Shown here: positions 11,896 through 23,035 of the stretch, in pieces
Position numbering within the stretch: position 1 is the first letter of the stretch
How the letters are laid out: each line of letters opens with the position of its first letter
Assembly (NCBI GenBank): GCA_944474755.1
Contig: OX104115.1
Location: 72,950,993-73,014,992 of the forward strand
Direction: 5' to 3'
DNA length: 64,000 nucleotides
DNA from: Limnoperna fortunei
Taxonomy: Eukaryota; Mollusca; Bivalvia; Mytilida; Modiolidae
Translations under genes and position numbers: made by a program
Notes under the pieces: model-generated
What the model saw: the letters and a program-made list of their open reading frames with translations, nothing else
Databases searched by the model: none
Told to the model about the DNA's origin: nothing

Positions 11896-12040
11896 TTTGA
11901 TAATCGTCTTAAATACTATAATAATAAATAATAATAAATAACTTTGTAAAAGCTGTTAAACCTTGAACAAGTCAATTTTCTCCAGTAATCAACTGATAAT
12001 CTTCATTTCCATGTCAAAAAAGTTCAAACAAGACACTGTT
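11896..12040 (+). repeat. Dispersed repeat, copy 2 (empty form)
   Basis: This is a second copy of the repeat at 10646-11180 without its 380-base central segment. The shared right part is about 105 bases long with only a handful of differences. It ends at the point where the Gypsy reverse transcriptase fragment begins, so the Gypsy relic may be inserted in it or joined to it by rearrangement. Confidence 0.65.
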
Positions 12041-12056
12041 TCCATAAAAACATAAA

Positions 12057-13264
12057 AATTCCCAGCAAAGTCAGCGTTTAATACTCCATTTAGACAATGT
12101 GAGTTTACTATCATGGTGTTTGGTCTAAAAACTGCGCTGTCCACATTCGCACGCTTGATTGATGGAGTTGCTGGTGATTTAATACACGTACCAGCGTATT
12201 TTGATGATATAATTGTCAACAGTGGTTCATTCGAGAAGCATATCGAATATTTATGGTCCGTATTTGGAAGGTTACGTGAAGCAAATCTTACTGAACGTCC
12301 GTCTAAATGTGAGCTAGGGTGTTCTGTAATACATTGTCTGGGGCATATCGTTGGAAGTGGAATGGTAAAGCCGAATCCAACTAAAGTAAAAGCTATGACG
12401 GAATTCCCGTTACCGATAAATAAGAACGGACTGAAATCATTTTTGGGACTTATTGGATACTATCGTAGATACATTAGGAACTTTTCGTCAATCTCACAGA
12501 CGCTTTCCGATTTTCTACAAAAGAAAAAGGCGAACGTTATTAATTGGACTGATTATGAAATCAAAGCTTTCAATGAGTTGACGGATGCTATGGTCCGTGC
12601 TCTGGTTTTGAGAAATCCGGACTTTACAAAGGAATTTATACTACAAACAGATGCGTCGAACTATGCCGTGGGAGCTGTTCTGAGTCAATTATTCGAAGTG
12701 GAAAAGCATACAGTTGCCTTTCTGAGCAGGAAGTTATTGCCGAGAGAAAGAAATTATTCCGTCGTTGAAAAGGAATATTGGTCAATCGTGTGGAATACAA
12801 TCTTTAAAGTACTTTCTTTCTGTGCATACATTCGTCATTTAAACTGATAATAATCCATTAACTTGGCTCCAGAAAATGAACGATAAGAATCAGAGGTTGA
12901 TAAGATGGGCATTGACCTAACGATGGTCTAACAGATGCGTAGGACTATGCCGTGGGAGCTGTTCTGAGTCAATTATTCGAAGTGGAAAAGCATACAATTG
13001 CCTTTCTGAGCAGGAAGTTATTGCCGAGAGAAAGAAATTATTGCGTCGTTGAAAAGGAATATTTGTCAATCGTGTGGAATGTAATCTTTAAAGTACTTTC
13101 TTTCTGTGCATACATTCGTCATTTAAACTGATAATAATCCATTAACTTGGCTCCAGAAAATGAACGATAAGAATCAGAGGTTGATAAGATGGGCATTGAC
13201 CTAACGATGGTCTAACGTAAAGGGTCAGCCAACAAAAATACCGATGGACTGTCAAGAATTTAAC
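12057..13264 (+). pseudogene. Gypsy RT-RNase H fragment with 284-bp tandem duplication
   Basis: The open part (ATG at 12113, stop at 12847) has YFDD at residues 29-32 (the YxDD of RT motif C), then PSKCELG, FLGLIGYYRRYI (thumb/connection) and LQTDASN (first RNase H Asp, residue 180). Codons upstream of the ATG (from about 12057, NTPFRQCEFTI) extend the RT domain, so the ATG is internal. After RHLN a frameshift leaves NNPLTWLQKMNDKNQRL in another frame. The segment 12649-12932 is then repeated almost exactly at 12933-13216 and the trace closes with KGSANKNTDGLSRI and a stop near 13262. The protein is dead. Confidence 0.85.
12649..13216 (+). repeat. 284-bp direct tandem duplication
   Basis: Two adjacent copies (12649-12932 and 12933-13216) differ at only a few bases, for example tcgaac/taggac and ttccgtcg/ttgcgtcg. 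The junction falls at the shared word acagatgcgt. Both copies carry the same frameshift, so the duplication happened after the element had died. Confidence 0.9.
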
Positions 13265-13655
13265 CGTCAGTGATTTATGAGTTTTATTCGATTATATTGT
13301 GGAATATATGTCGTTTTTCTATTCGAATTCAGTCAGATTATTATATTGTGGAATATATTTTTTTCGTCAATTTGAATTCAGTGGGAATTATATAATCACG
13401 TGTATTCCGTAACATAACATGTTATCTATTTGCACTGGTTTGGATTGTTCCTGTTTTTCAGCTGATCGCAACTAATTCATTGATAAACTTTTACTATAGA
13501 ATTTACTTTGACCTAGTTTCCGTGCCTGTAGCGTAGTTATAAGCGTTATGCATCAATGTTTTCTCGTTTATTATCTGTACACTATACTGAGGCACTATGT
13601 TATCTTTTATCGAAAATTTCTCGCGAACTGATAAATTTTCTCTTGAGGAGGGATG

Positions 13656-14313
13656 TGTTAAGTGACATTTTTACTATTCAGTTAACTTCAGTGCAATGAT
13701 TATAAATGACAGTTCCAACTGCAATTTGCTTATGTTAGAACCTTTTAAGTTTGTCTGAAGTAACATTTATTTTCATATATTTATAAATTTCTGTTATCAG
13801 TTCAGTTTTAGGTTTTCATAATACCGGCCGTGTCTTTTATTAATGTTAAGTTGTACTGCAACGTTTTCGTGTCATTTATTTTACAAATACATGTTACATT
13901 CAGGAATTATTTGTTATTTAATATAATAGTTTTTGGATAAAAGAACCCTCATAACATTGTCTGTTACAATCTTTTTACTTAATCCACCCTCCATTAGGAG
14001 GCGGATAAGTTATATAGTCACATGTTTTGTGTAAAACCGTTTTTATCCGAAACTACACAATATGAAGAGGATTATCGGTCCCAGTTAGTACTTTTTGACG
14101 AATTGGTTAGTCCTTTTTTATTAATAAAATTGTTAATGAGACTCCATAATTATTGTTTCATTTTATGTCCTAAGATGTAGATCGCTTGAATTCTTATGTT
14201 ACTCAGCTTTTATTATTAACATTTTGTTAGTGGACTGTTGTGTCAATGCGGATGTACAATAAAAAATATATTAATAGGTCTGGTTTACACATTTATTATA
14301 TTATTAGGTAACA
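13656..14313 (+). other. Possible 3' LTR of second Gypsy relic
   Basis: The block begins TGTTAAGTGAC directly after a purine-rich tract (13644-13653) and ends ...GGTAACA. It contains AATAAA-like signals near 14123. TG...CA ends and the position after RNase H support an LTR, but no second LTR is in view for comparison, so the boundaries are tentative. Confidence 0.35.
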
Positions 14314-14639
14314 TCCGAACATACATTAATAGTGGGTTTTCCCATCTCTGTCCGCAGACCTGTACCTAAAAGTTACCCCCCTGTATTACAAGATGTTGAA
14401 ATTTTTCGCTGACAAGTCGGAAAATTTTGACAGCGAAAAGCGCCAAAATTTGGCGTGTACTCCCATGGTCGTTTATAGAATAAAAAAAATATATGAAGTG
14501 TTTGTTCAGAAATATTGTTCAACATTTGTGCTAGAAAGCAAATTTGGCAAGCTGGTTAGTCGAATTCGTATGAATGCATTACTTCATACAGTCAACAAAA
14601 TTATGGACTTATGTTGAATTTAGACTGGTTTCAGCCATT

Positions 14640-16060
14640 TGAAATCGTTTGCTACTCAATTGGGGTATTATTGACCCATTAGTGAAGGAATTAAAAGATG
14701 CTGTCATATAGCAGTCCAGAAGATGAGGTTATATTTAAACTTGCATGCATGTGCGTTGGGTGCGATATTCCAGCAACAAGAAATCTTTGTGGCTTTCTAG
14801 GACATGCTGCGACCCTCTGATATTCCAAGTGCATGAACAATTTTCCGGGTGATATTGGAAAGAAAAACTACAGCGGATTTGATGCAAGAAATTGGACTCC
14901 AAGAAATTTACAGGAACACTTTGACAAATTAGATGAAATTAAATCTGCAACAAAATCCGATAGAGAATGTATAGAAAGTCAGCATGGCATTAGATATTCT
15001 CCTCTATGTGAACTAGAATATTTTAATCTGATAAGCATGTCTATTATTGCCTCCATGTACTAATTTATATCAAGGCACAGCAAAGAAAATGGTTAAAATA
15101 TGGCTTGAAACCAAAATCTTGGACACTAAAAAACTTCAAACAGTTCAACATTGTGTCGATTCAGTGATTGTAGCATCTGACCTCAGAAGCTTGCCGAAAA
15201 ATTGCGTCCTCTTTTGGAAGTTTTACAGCTGACCAATGAAAAACTAGACAAATATCTTTTCGATTTAAACACTGAAAGATATACTACCACCGGAATACTG
15301 AGATATGTCGTAAGTTTGTTCTAGCAAGTACATGTGTAGCAACAAAAAGAATTAACACTGCTGACTTGGTTAAGTACGAGAAATTCATAATAGAATTCTG
15401 TACTCAGTTCGAAGTGAAATACGGGAATATAAAAGTAACACCAATTTTCATCTGGCTGATTGTATTGGGGACTATGGTTCTGTTTATTCATTCTGGCTAT
15501 TTAGTTTTGAAAGATACAATGATCATCTTGGATCTTTGCCAAACAACAGATCCATTGAGATACAAATAATGCGACGTTTCTTGCTTGACTCTTTCTTCGT
15601 CAGGTCGATGCAAACTCCTCAGTTTGAAGATATTTTGGGAAAACTTAATTTTTTGAAAGAAGGCATGCCAGAATCGATAATAACAAAGAACAATGAGGAA
15701 GACATTTTACAAATTTTGTATATGGCTAAGAAAAATGCTCCTTTGGGGGATCAACAATGGAATTTAACTGAGCCATATGTATTCCCCAGAAGTTCGGTAG
15801 AAATTCTTACACAGGAAAACTAATAAGTTGACTGATGTGTATTAGGTCTTATATCCAGGTCTACAACATACTGTTATACCAATTTCGCGTCAGAGGTGTA
15901 ATGTACTTTATCTCGGCAATGAAGAATTCAGATTCTGGAATTCAAGTTATACAAGATCTTCTTATATTATGGCTTATTGGAAGTCAGTTGGCGGACAAAT
16001 TTGTTGAAATTAAACATTTTCCCGTGTATTATTTATCGTACCATTTTGGTATGAAATTTA
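14640..16060 (+). pseudogene. Tnp2-like transposase relic (EnSpm/CACTA class)
   Basis: A chain of short frames on the plus strand reads through a single transposase broken by stops and frameshifts. Recognisable blocks in order are: CDIPATRNLCGFLGHAA (14761-14811), YSKC, then GFDARNW with the downstream HF (14870-14930), GIRYSPLCELEYFN, NLYQGTAKKM (about 15061-15090), FVLASTCVATKRINTADL (about 15315-15370), FCTQFEVKYGNIKVTP, HLADCIGDYGSVYSFW then SFERYND (about 15448-15523), and SSYIMAYWKS (about 15955-15985). These match the Tnp2-type transposases found in molluscs, cnidarians and fungi. At least five breaks are visible, including a stop at 14818 and shifts near 15060 and 15445. I see no CACTA ends flanking it. 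Class assignment is from memory of motifs and is moderate. Confidence 0.75.
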
Positions 16061-16898
16061 AAGATTTATTTTGTATATTTAAATTTGTAAAAAATGTGTC
16101 ATTCCAAAAATAATCATGTAAATTTGAATTTAGTATCTTAGACAAAACATATTTGTTATACCTAAGAGTTTATTGGTGTATGTTTAACAAAATAATGATA
16201 TATTATCGCTGTTATAATTATTAGAGGAATACAATTATTTATATTTTTAATGTTTAAGCGTTCAACTTAAACAATTTTTCTTGTTGGTTGGAAGTGATAA
16301 CTTTCAGAAGTAAACGCACTCCTCGTTTTATTGCATGATTAAATGGCCAGATAGGGAATGAATAGTTGAAGGAAACGGCATCAATTAACACTATCTGACC
16401 GCCAATAAATTATTGCATATGAAAAGATTGATACCCATAATAATGACAAAAGTAAATCTGGGATTAGTTTAACTATAGGGTCCTAAATAAATTTATTTGA
16501 ACACAAATGTACTATTAATAGGTCGTAGAATGTATAATAAATATATTGATTTTCAGTTGCTTCTCTTAAGAATAAGAAAGCAAGATGTTAGATGATAACA
16601 GTTTTAAGTAAAACAATTATATCACTTTCTTTTCTTAACCCCTAAAAACCCTTAAAAACTCTTACCAAAACCATTATTTCTAATACTTTTTAAACATCGT
16701 AGACATAATTTGCGGCAAGTTGATGTTTGTACATATCTATAAATACATGGAGATTCAGAAGTAAGATACATACAATTTTTAATTATCTGAGCATGTTTCA
16801 ATTTTCATTGTGTAACGATTGGATCTTAGAAATATAACAAAAGGAGGGACCCTGTGTTAGGAATTGTTCATATGTTCAAAACCTTTGCTACAACTCAG
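16061..16898. other. AT-rich non-coding stretch
   Basis: No gene or repeat is recognised, apart from the decayed far 3' edge of the transposase relic at its start. Confidence 0.45.
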
Positions 16899-17045
16899 CA
16901 ACGCCACTTTCAGCAATTTTTCAGCTTTAGCAATGGCGTCCCGATTTTATTGGGGGAAGGAAGCCGAAGTACCCGGAGAAAAACCCGGACCTTCGGTAGG
17001 AAAACTGGCAATCCTCGTCAATTAAGATTTGAGTCGAGTGCATAC
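16899..17045 (-). repeat. tRNA-derived SINE, 5'-truncated copy
   Basis: Only the body and tail of the family remain (aacgccactttcagcaattt on the plus strand is the reverse complement of the tail). The tRNA-like head is missing. This is the minus orientation. Confidence 0.8.
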
Positions 17046-17260
17046 TTTTGTACACTATGCTCAAAAGCACGTATAAACACATCCGCTTTTAACTTCATAC
17101 ATAACAAACATTTATTACGCAAACATGTAGCTCAAAGCTGAGAAAGCGCAAATAAATGAACAGTCTGTAGTACGTTTATTATAGACATAGAGCCGACAAA
17201 TGCGAAAATATTATTAATTCTTAATTCTCCCCATACTTCGTTCGACTATTGATGATTTAT

Positions 17261-17511
17261 GTTTGTTTTGTTTGATGTTTTAACGCCACTTTCAGCAATT
17301 TTTCTACTATATCATGGCGTCCAGTTTTTTATTGGGGGTGAAGCCGGAGTACCCGGAGAAAACCCCCGACCTGCTGTAGGAAAACTGGCAATCCTTGTCA
17401 ATTAAGATTGGAGTCGAGTACACCCTGCCCGCATTGAGAATCGAACCCGCAATCTCAGTGTCTCAATAGTAGACGATATAACTACCTTAACCACTCGGCC
17501 AACGAGGCCCC
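17261..17511 (-). repeat. tRNA-derived SINE, full-length copy
   Basis: On the minus strand the copy starts with a tRNA-like head (GGCCTCGTTGGCCGAGTGG, box A; gggttcgattctc, box B). A conserved body with the gggtactccggcttc block follows, and then a tail of tgaaagtggcgttaaa and CAAA-rich sequence. The head resembles class II (Leu/Ser-type) tRNAs. It faces another copy at 17726-17980, forming an inverted pair about 215 bp apart. Confidence 0.88.
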
Positions 17512-17725
17512 TGATGACTTATGAACAGAGTTCTTAATTTATGCTGATCCAAAATTCACGATGCTTTCGAGAGATAAAAAATATTTGATTGGCGAAGATA
17601 TGGAAAAAAGGCTTCGACATCCGGCCTTCCCCCAGGGCTTTGCTTCTTTGCTTAGATCCAATCTGAGGGGCCTTAGACGATCCTTGTGCCGTGGCTCTAC
17701 ATTTCAATGGGTACCTGCAATCAAG

Positions 17726-17980
17726 AGCGCCTCGGTGGCAAAGTGGTTAGGGTAGTTCGTCTACTATTGATCACGTGGTCTGTTAACACTGAGGTTTCAC
17801 TGCGGGCATTGTGCGCTTGACTTTAATCCTAATTGGCAAGGATTGCTACTTTTCCTACCGAGGATCGGGGTTTTTCCGGGTACTCCGGCTTCTTCCGCCA
17901 AAAAAACCTTGACGTCAAATTATAGCTGAAAAATTGCTGAAAGTGGCGTTAAACATCGTTTAGATAAACAAAAACAAACC
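17726..17980 (+). repeat. tRNA-derived SINE, full-length copy
   Basis: This plus-oriented copy has a tRNA-like head (gcgcctcggtggcaaagtgg), the ctattgatcacgtggtct block, the body, and the tail ending near aaaacaaacc. The B-box region is partly deleted. A transcript spanning this copy and 17261-17511 could form a long hairpin. Confidence 0.88.
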
Positions 17981-19627
17981 TGCTATCAAGTAAATATATA
18001 TTAACAATGTTAATAATGACACAATACATGTTTAATAAATTTTTGAGATTTTCACGTATTATTTCTGAATTGTGTTCTTGTTACATCGTTAGAAATAGTT
18101 TCTAGGATTTCCGGCTAAAGTGTGCAAATATGATTTATCCATTTAATTCTGAAAAATTCTATAATTTACTACTAAATACATGTTGATGTTAACGATTTTC
18201 TCTAATAATTCTTGAGCTGGTTGTTGTTTTAGTTTGACTGTTTGTTTTATTGAATTCCTTTCATCAATCGGTCGTGGGTTAAATATGAAACAGATATTTT
18301 AGATCGACTCAGTTTTTATTTGTGTTTAGAATCCAAAGCATGAAGATGTCTGTTTTTATCATATGCTTGATTCTGATTTCATTTTCCTAAGTTTAAGTTA
18401 TTAATTTCGTATGTATTTCTTTTCATTTGGTCGAGCCTTAACATCATATGCAATGTCATGATGAATGCTGACGTGGTATGCTTTCGACAGGACGAAACAA
18501 TCTTCATATTTTAATAAAATCTCATTAAAAATTCCAAGATTATAAATTTACTTATGATGTCGGGTGAGAAAAATTGGTGAAGTACATGCCACGTGACTTG
18601 AAGATTTTGTTACCTGTGATTACTTCTGCAGAGAACAAGTATTCCATAATGTTCTAATCTCTGCAAGACTTTCCTTTTTTTCGAGCAATGACATTTTGTG
18701 TTACGATCTCGTAACCTAAGTATCAAATAACCAGTATATTGCTATATTTTTCTCAATTTAACGAATTATTATTGATCAAAATGTGTATTGAACAAATAAT
18801 ATCGCTTTGTCTCACTAGTATTGTGCCAATCGACAATATACATTACACACATCAGGATTCTTGCAAACTTTTTACACCCGGTATCGCAACCTTTTCTCTG
18901 TTATATGGCCACAATCTTAAAGTATATATACAATATCAGGCTGACTCGCAGACATTTCCATACTAAATAGTTCTTATAAGCTGGCCAAATTACTAAACTA
19001 AAAGTCCTTTCATTAGAAAATAAAGTGTCGGTAACATATAGTTAAGACGGATTAGACAGATGAAAAATAATTGGTTCTTGAACATAGGCCTTCTGTCTTA
19101 ATTTAACATTGAATAAACTTTTTCTTTCACGAAATAATAATTAAATGACTTAATTAAGCCAAGGGGGTTAATTCAAAACATGTCCTCGTAAGATAAAAGG
19201 GGGATAAACTGAACTAAAACTGACGACCAGAATTCAGCACAATTTCATGATATTCTAAAATACGGAGTTAGATATTAGTTTAGTTTGGCCAAATCATACT
19301 ATCAGTAGTTAATTAGTTAAGATCCTTCCATACTTCACTACTTGCGAAATAATATTTTGTATGTATTTTGTTCATTGTGTTTTTATTATCAAATAAATAA
19401 ATATTGATGAAACAGTGTTATTTGATTAAACAAAAACATTATTAGTATTTTTTATTTTCCAATAGGAAAATCTTTATGGCGATAATTCCACCTTACTAAT
19501 TTTTGCCTAAACGTTGATAAATCATCGCGTGCGTAATAATACGCCGTTCATTAGAATCCTTCTTAAGAATTGTTCATAGTTGTTTGTTGTTTTGTTTATT
19601 AAATTGTTTCAGTTTTCTTTACTTTTT
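17981..19627. other. AT-rich non-coding stretch
   Basis: No gene, repeat or regulatory element can be supported. The open frame 18739-18966 (plus) shows no domain. Confidence 0.45.
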
Positions 19628-20330
19628 AGCTCACCTAACCCAAAGGGCAAACCTTTTCAATGGCTTCTTCTCTGTAACTGGTTAACCAATCAAAACAAAA
19701 CTTACTACCAATGATGCGTGGATGGTCCTCTATAACGTTTATGTTTTTTATGCCAACTGCAAATTCAAAATGGCCGCCACCGCAGGACTTAGTTTTACAT
19801 AGGACCCTATAGGCAAAGGTTTTAAATGGCTTCTTTTCTAAAAACCGGTTTACCAATGGAAACAAAACTTACTAGCAATATTGTTTGGATGGTCCTCTAT
19901 AAAGTTTATGTTTTTTATGCCAATTGGAAATTCAAAATGGCTGCCACCACAGGACTTAGTTTAACATAGGATCCTATGGGAAACAGTTTTACATAGCTTC
20001 TTCTCTAAAACCGGTTAACCAACAGAAACAATACTTACCGGCAATATTGTTTGGATGGTCCTCTTCGAAGTTTATGTTTTTTATACCAATAAGAAAATAA
20101 AAAATGGCCGCCACCGCATAACTTAGTTTAACATAGGTCTCTATGGGAATTTTTTTTTCATCTTCTCTGAAACTAGTTAACCAACGGAAACAAAACTTAC
20201 TAGCAATATTGTTTGGATGGTCCTCTTTAAAATTTTTTGAAAATTACAAGACCTAGTTTAACTTCAGGGAAATGCCATCGTCATTGCCTATAAAATCAGG
20301 TGAGCGATATAGGCTCTTAAGAGCCTCTGG
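19628..20330 (+). mobile_element. Helitron-like non-autonomous element with ~166-bp tandem core
   Basis: Four head-to-tail units (the last truncated) carry the word gatggtcctc at 19721, 19888, 20054 and 20216, a period of 162-167 bp. The ends are inverted to each other (CTCACCT at 19630-19636, AGGTGAG at 20298-20304). The right end then has a perfect 16-bp palindrome AGGCTCTTAAGAGCCT (20311-20326) followed by CTGG (20327-20330), which fits the hairpin plus CTRR terminus of Helitrons. No Rep/helicase is present. Bivalves carry many such tandem-core, Helentron-derived elements; membership is inference. Confidence 0.6.
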
Positions 20331-20956
20331 TTTATATTTATTTATGAGGAATGACTAATTTTATTATGCAACGCAATAAAAAATAAGGAGACTCATTTCT
20401 TAATTAAAACTTAAATCGCGAGTCGGTTGCTCTATTATAGTACTTGCACTCGTAATCGCAACACTTTGACTGATTGATGGCGGATCGCAGACTGATTACT
20501 GAAGAATGCATCCTTCCAAAATTATGAATTCGTCATTACCTTAGTAACCGTCAGCGATCAGTCTAATCAGTGCGATCCAGAATCCGTCATTAAATTATAT
20601 CATGTATATTTTTTATCGTATATTAAGTCCCCCACCCAATCAGTAACAGGTTGATTAGCAAAAGATATAGCTTCTTTTTGACATCATTTATACATGCAGT
20701 TAGAAATAACTAGTTACTTAAATGTATGCCTGCATGTTTTTATTTAGTTTACATTTTTAAATACAATTATAAAACGTGTTTTGTATAAACAATTGTTGAA
20801 CTGTTGAACAAGCATTGTCAATAAAACAAATTGTGTACTAAACAAAAAGTTGTATTGTAAAATATACAGCGATTCTTGTCGCAAGTTAAATTTGACAGTC
20901 ATGCAATAAAAGTAGTTAAACTTACAATTCCGCCGGATTGTTTGATTGTATAAGGT
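20331..20956. other. Non-coding stretch with GATC/CAGTC-rich short repeats
   Basis: Around 20425-20600 there are repeated words such as tgactgattgat, agactgattactg and gatcagtctaatcagtgcga. Similar words occur inverted near 23770-23960. No gene is seen. Confidence 0.4.
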
Positions 20957-21140
20957 TTTCAGCAACATTTCATTTATTTCATGGCATCCAGTTTTTATTG
21001 GGGGTGGGGTGGGAGAAAGCCGGAGTACAGGTTAAAACCAACAATCTTTGTCAATTAAGTTGGAGTCGGGCACACCCTACCTGCATTCCGCACCCTGTTG
21101 ATAACTAGTAGGTGACTAACCAATCAGCCACGGAGTCTCC
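20957..21140 (-). repeat. tRNA-derived SINE, divergent copy
   Basis: The reverse complement of the family body and head is recognisable (atggcatccagtttttattg, then tcagccacggagtctcc). It has several small deletions and is an older copy. Confidence 0.75.
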
Positions 21141-21991
21141 AATAACGCTGGGGAGAAAAGTCTGCGAATGCTGCAGTTAAGCGTAAAATTGTGTTACAGA
21201 TAGATACGTTATATAGTACGAAATAGTAAGTTATTATTCTAATATGACGTCCTTCAAACGCTTTGGAAACAAACCTCTATTTAAATATTCAACAAAATAT
21301 GGCTGTTCCAGCCATTTCAAAAATCACACCCCCGTGTGCTGATGTTTTTGCCTGCCTTTTTTATTATTCCATATTGTACCTTTGTAATACGAAAATCAAA
21401 TAGAAAACATGTTTTCACGATAACACATTCATTTTCTATTCTATGCCTTTATTTTTTACATGTTACAAGTCTTCCTTGACTTTTGCTACGTTGTGTTTTC
21501 AAGGGACGTTGCGTTGTTTACAATGACGTTCAATGCAAAACGCGAGACTTTTCCCGCCCCCACCGCAAAACGAATTTACAATATCAAAATGAAAACCAAC
21601 CGAACTTCAAAATGTTGATTAATTGTGGTAAATAACTGTTTGCACAATTTTGGATCTACATCAGGAGCATAAGATCGACCAAATGCGGTAAGCAGTTTTC
21701 ATTTGTCACGCAAACACAGCAACACAGACACAGATACTCCACACGGCGACTGATGTAATGAAGCATTCAATTTTGTCGTTCTTTGTTCTGATTGTTAAAA
21801 TATATTGTTAATGTTAATAAATACGTTAGTTTGTTTTTAATTTATATTTCTTGGTTTTTTTCTACCAAGTTTTACACGAGAAATATAATAATTTTGTAAC
21901 AAGGGAGGATCTCGGAAATTGGAACAGCCAAAATAAAACTTTACCTATGTAGTCGCGAAATGTAAAATTTCTATATTTTCATATCAGAATC
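21141..21991. other. Non-coding stretch with a CpG-containing, promoter-like patch
   Basis: Near 21530-21570 an AT-rich background gives way to aaaacgcgagacttttcccg followed by cccccaccg, which resembles an E2F/Sp1-type site. A splice-donor-like GCGGTAAGC follows near 21685. There is no matching open frame, so a gene cannot be called. Confidence 0.25.
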
Positions 21992-22156
21992 GAAATAATT
22001 CATGGCTGCCCCAATTCTATGGATAATTTAAATATGGGTAAGCATTATGTTCCTAATATTTTACCACTCGCTAACGCTCGTGGCAAAATATTCATGAATA
22101 TAATGCCTACCCATATTTAAATAATCCATAAAATTGGGGCAGCCATGAATTATTTC
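21992..22156. repeat. Foldback MITE-like palindrome
   Basis: The 165-bp segment is almost entirely an inverted repeat. The left arm gaaataattcatggctgccc and onward is mirrored by gggcagccatgaattatttc at the right. The inner arms atttaaatatgggta / tacccatatttaaat lie inside, and a small central hairpin (CCACTCGCTAACGCTCGTGG) sits in the middle. There is no coding capacity. Arm identity is high, suggesting recent spread or gene conversion. Confidence 0.85.
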
Positions 22157-22321
22157 TTAAACGAAACGTCATTAATTCTTTTGGTCTATAAAGATTAATT
22201 TAAACATTGTCATTACAGTCATATCGATAAAAAAGAACCATTTCAAAACTTGCCCTCTAAAAGAGCGTCCTACAATTTAAATAATAACTTATTTCATTGG
22301 ATGTTTGCTTTTCTTCCAGCG

Positions 22322-22645
22322 AGAGTATTTCAGCTTTATTCATGACGAGAACAAGAAAAAAAAACCAATCAATTAGAGAAAGATGGACCAAAGGGCAAAA
22401 CTTTTGAATTCCACTGAAAAAATATGGGTTATGGGTAAGGGCGGAAAATTTAACTTTTTGAGCCTAATCTTTTACGAAATCTACAAAAGTGATCCTTATC
22501 GTGCAAGGAGCCTTACATTCTCTAAACACGTCACCCACTATGGTCTGCGGCCAGGCTTTTACGCACTATGACCTGAAAACCCCCCAACGGGAGGGCATCC
22601 CATATCCGCCAGCTGAGGACGCGCTGGGCAGCGTTGTGTACCCTA
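22322..22645 (-). repeat. Short interspersed repeat family 2, copy
   Basis: This shares blocks with 30008-30384, 39879-40205 and 45504-45850: attcagctttattcatgac-like tail side, aagatggacc, ccttatcgtgcaaggagcct, and cgcgctgggcagc at the other end. By the tail of the copy at 30008-30384, the natural orientation here is minus. Confidence 0.7.
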
Positions 22646-23035
22646 GCAACTAATTTCAAATACTCCCGAATTTTAAGGAAAACATTTATGCTTATATATC
22701 ACTAAATATCAAATATAACAGACATTGTCAAATAAACCAATTGAGACAGCTAAAATGCAAAAAGCAGATTTGTTTGTCATTTTACATGTTCGCATCTTTA
22801 ACTCAGAAGTATCTATTCAAACATGTTTAGTAGTTTATTATTTTTTTAGATTTAATTCTGTGTAAATTCATGTGACACAATGAAATAGTGAATAAAATAT
22901 ATAATAGATGTTTTCGCTTTTGTAGTAAATCTTATTTAATATTTTACCCCGGAATTCTTAGGAATTGTTGCGAAGAAAGAAACCTTTGATCGAACCGCGA
23001 CAAATGATCTTTTTATGCGTTTATAATAAAAAAAC

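Larger units (their letters stand above)
12057..14313 (+). mobile_element. Second Ty3/Gypsy relic, RT-RNase H and possible 3' LTR
   Basis: The relic runs from mid reverse transcriptase through RNase H, then about 400 bases without coding content, then a purine-rich ttgaggaggga and a TGTTA...AACA block that could be a 3' LTR. It is 5' truncated. The sequence differs clearly from the integrase-bearing element at the window start, so it belongs to a separate lineage. No integrase follows RNase H. Confidence 0.7.

Noticed and set aside
17726..17800. tRNA-like sequences at this and other SINE heads
   Set aside because: Box A and box B words are present, but the cloverleaf is not intact and each is followed by SINE body; not counted as tRNA genes.
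19635..19865. 76-residue minus-strand frame
   Set aside because: It lies inside the 166-bp tandem units and repeats with them; not a gene.
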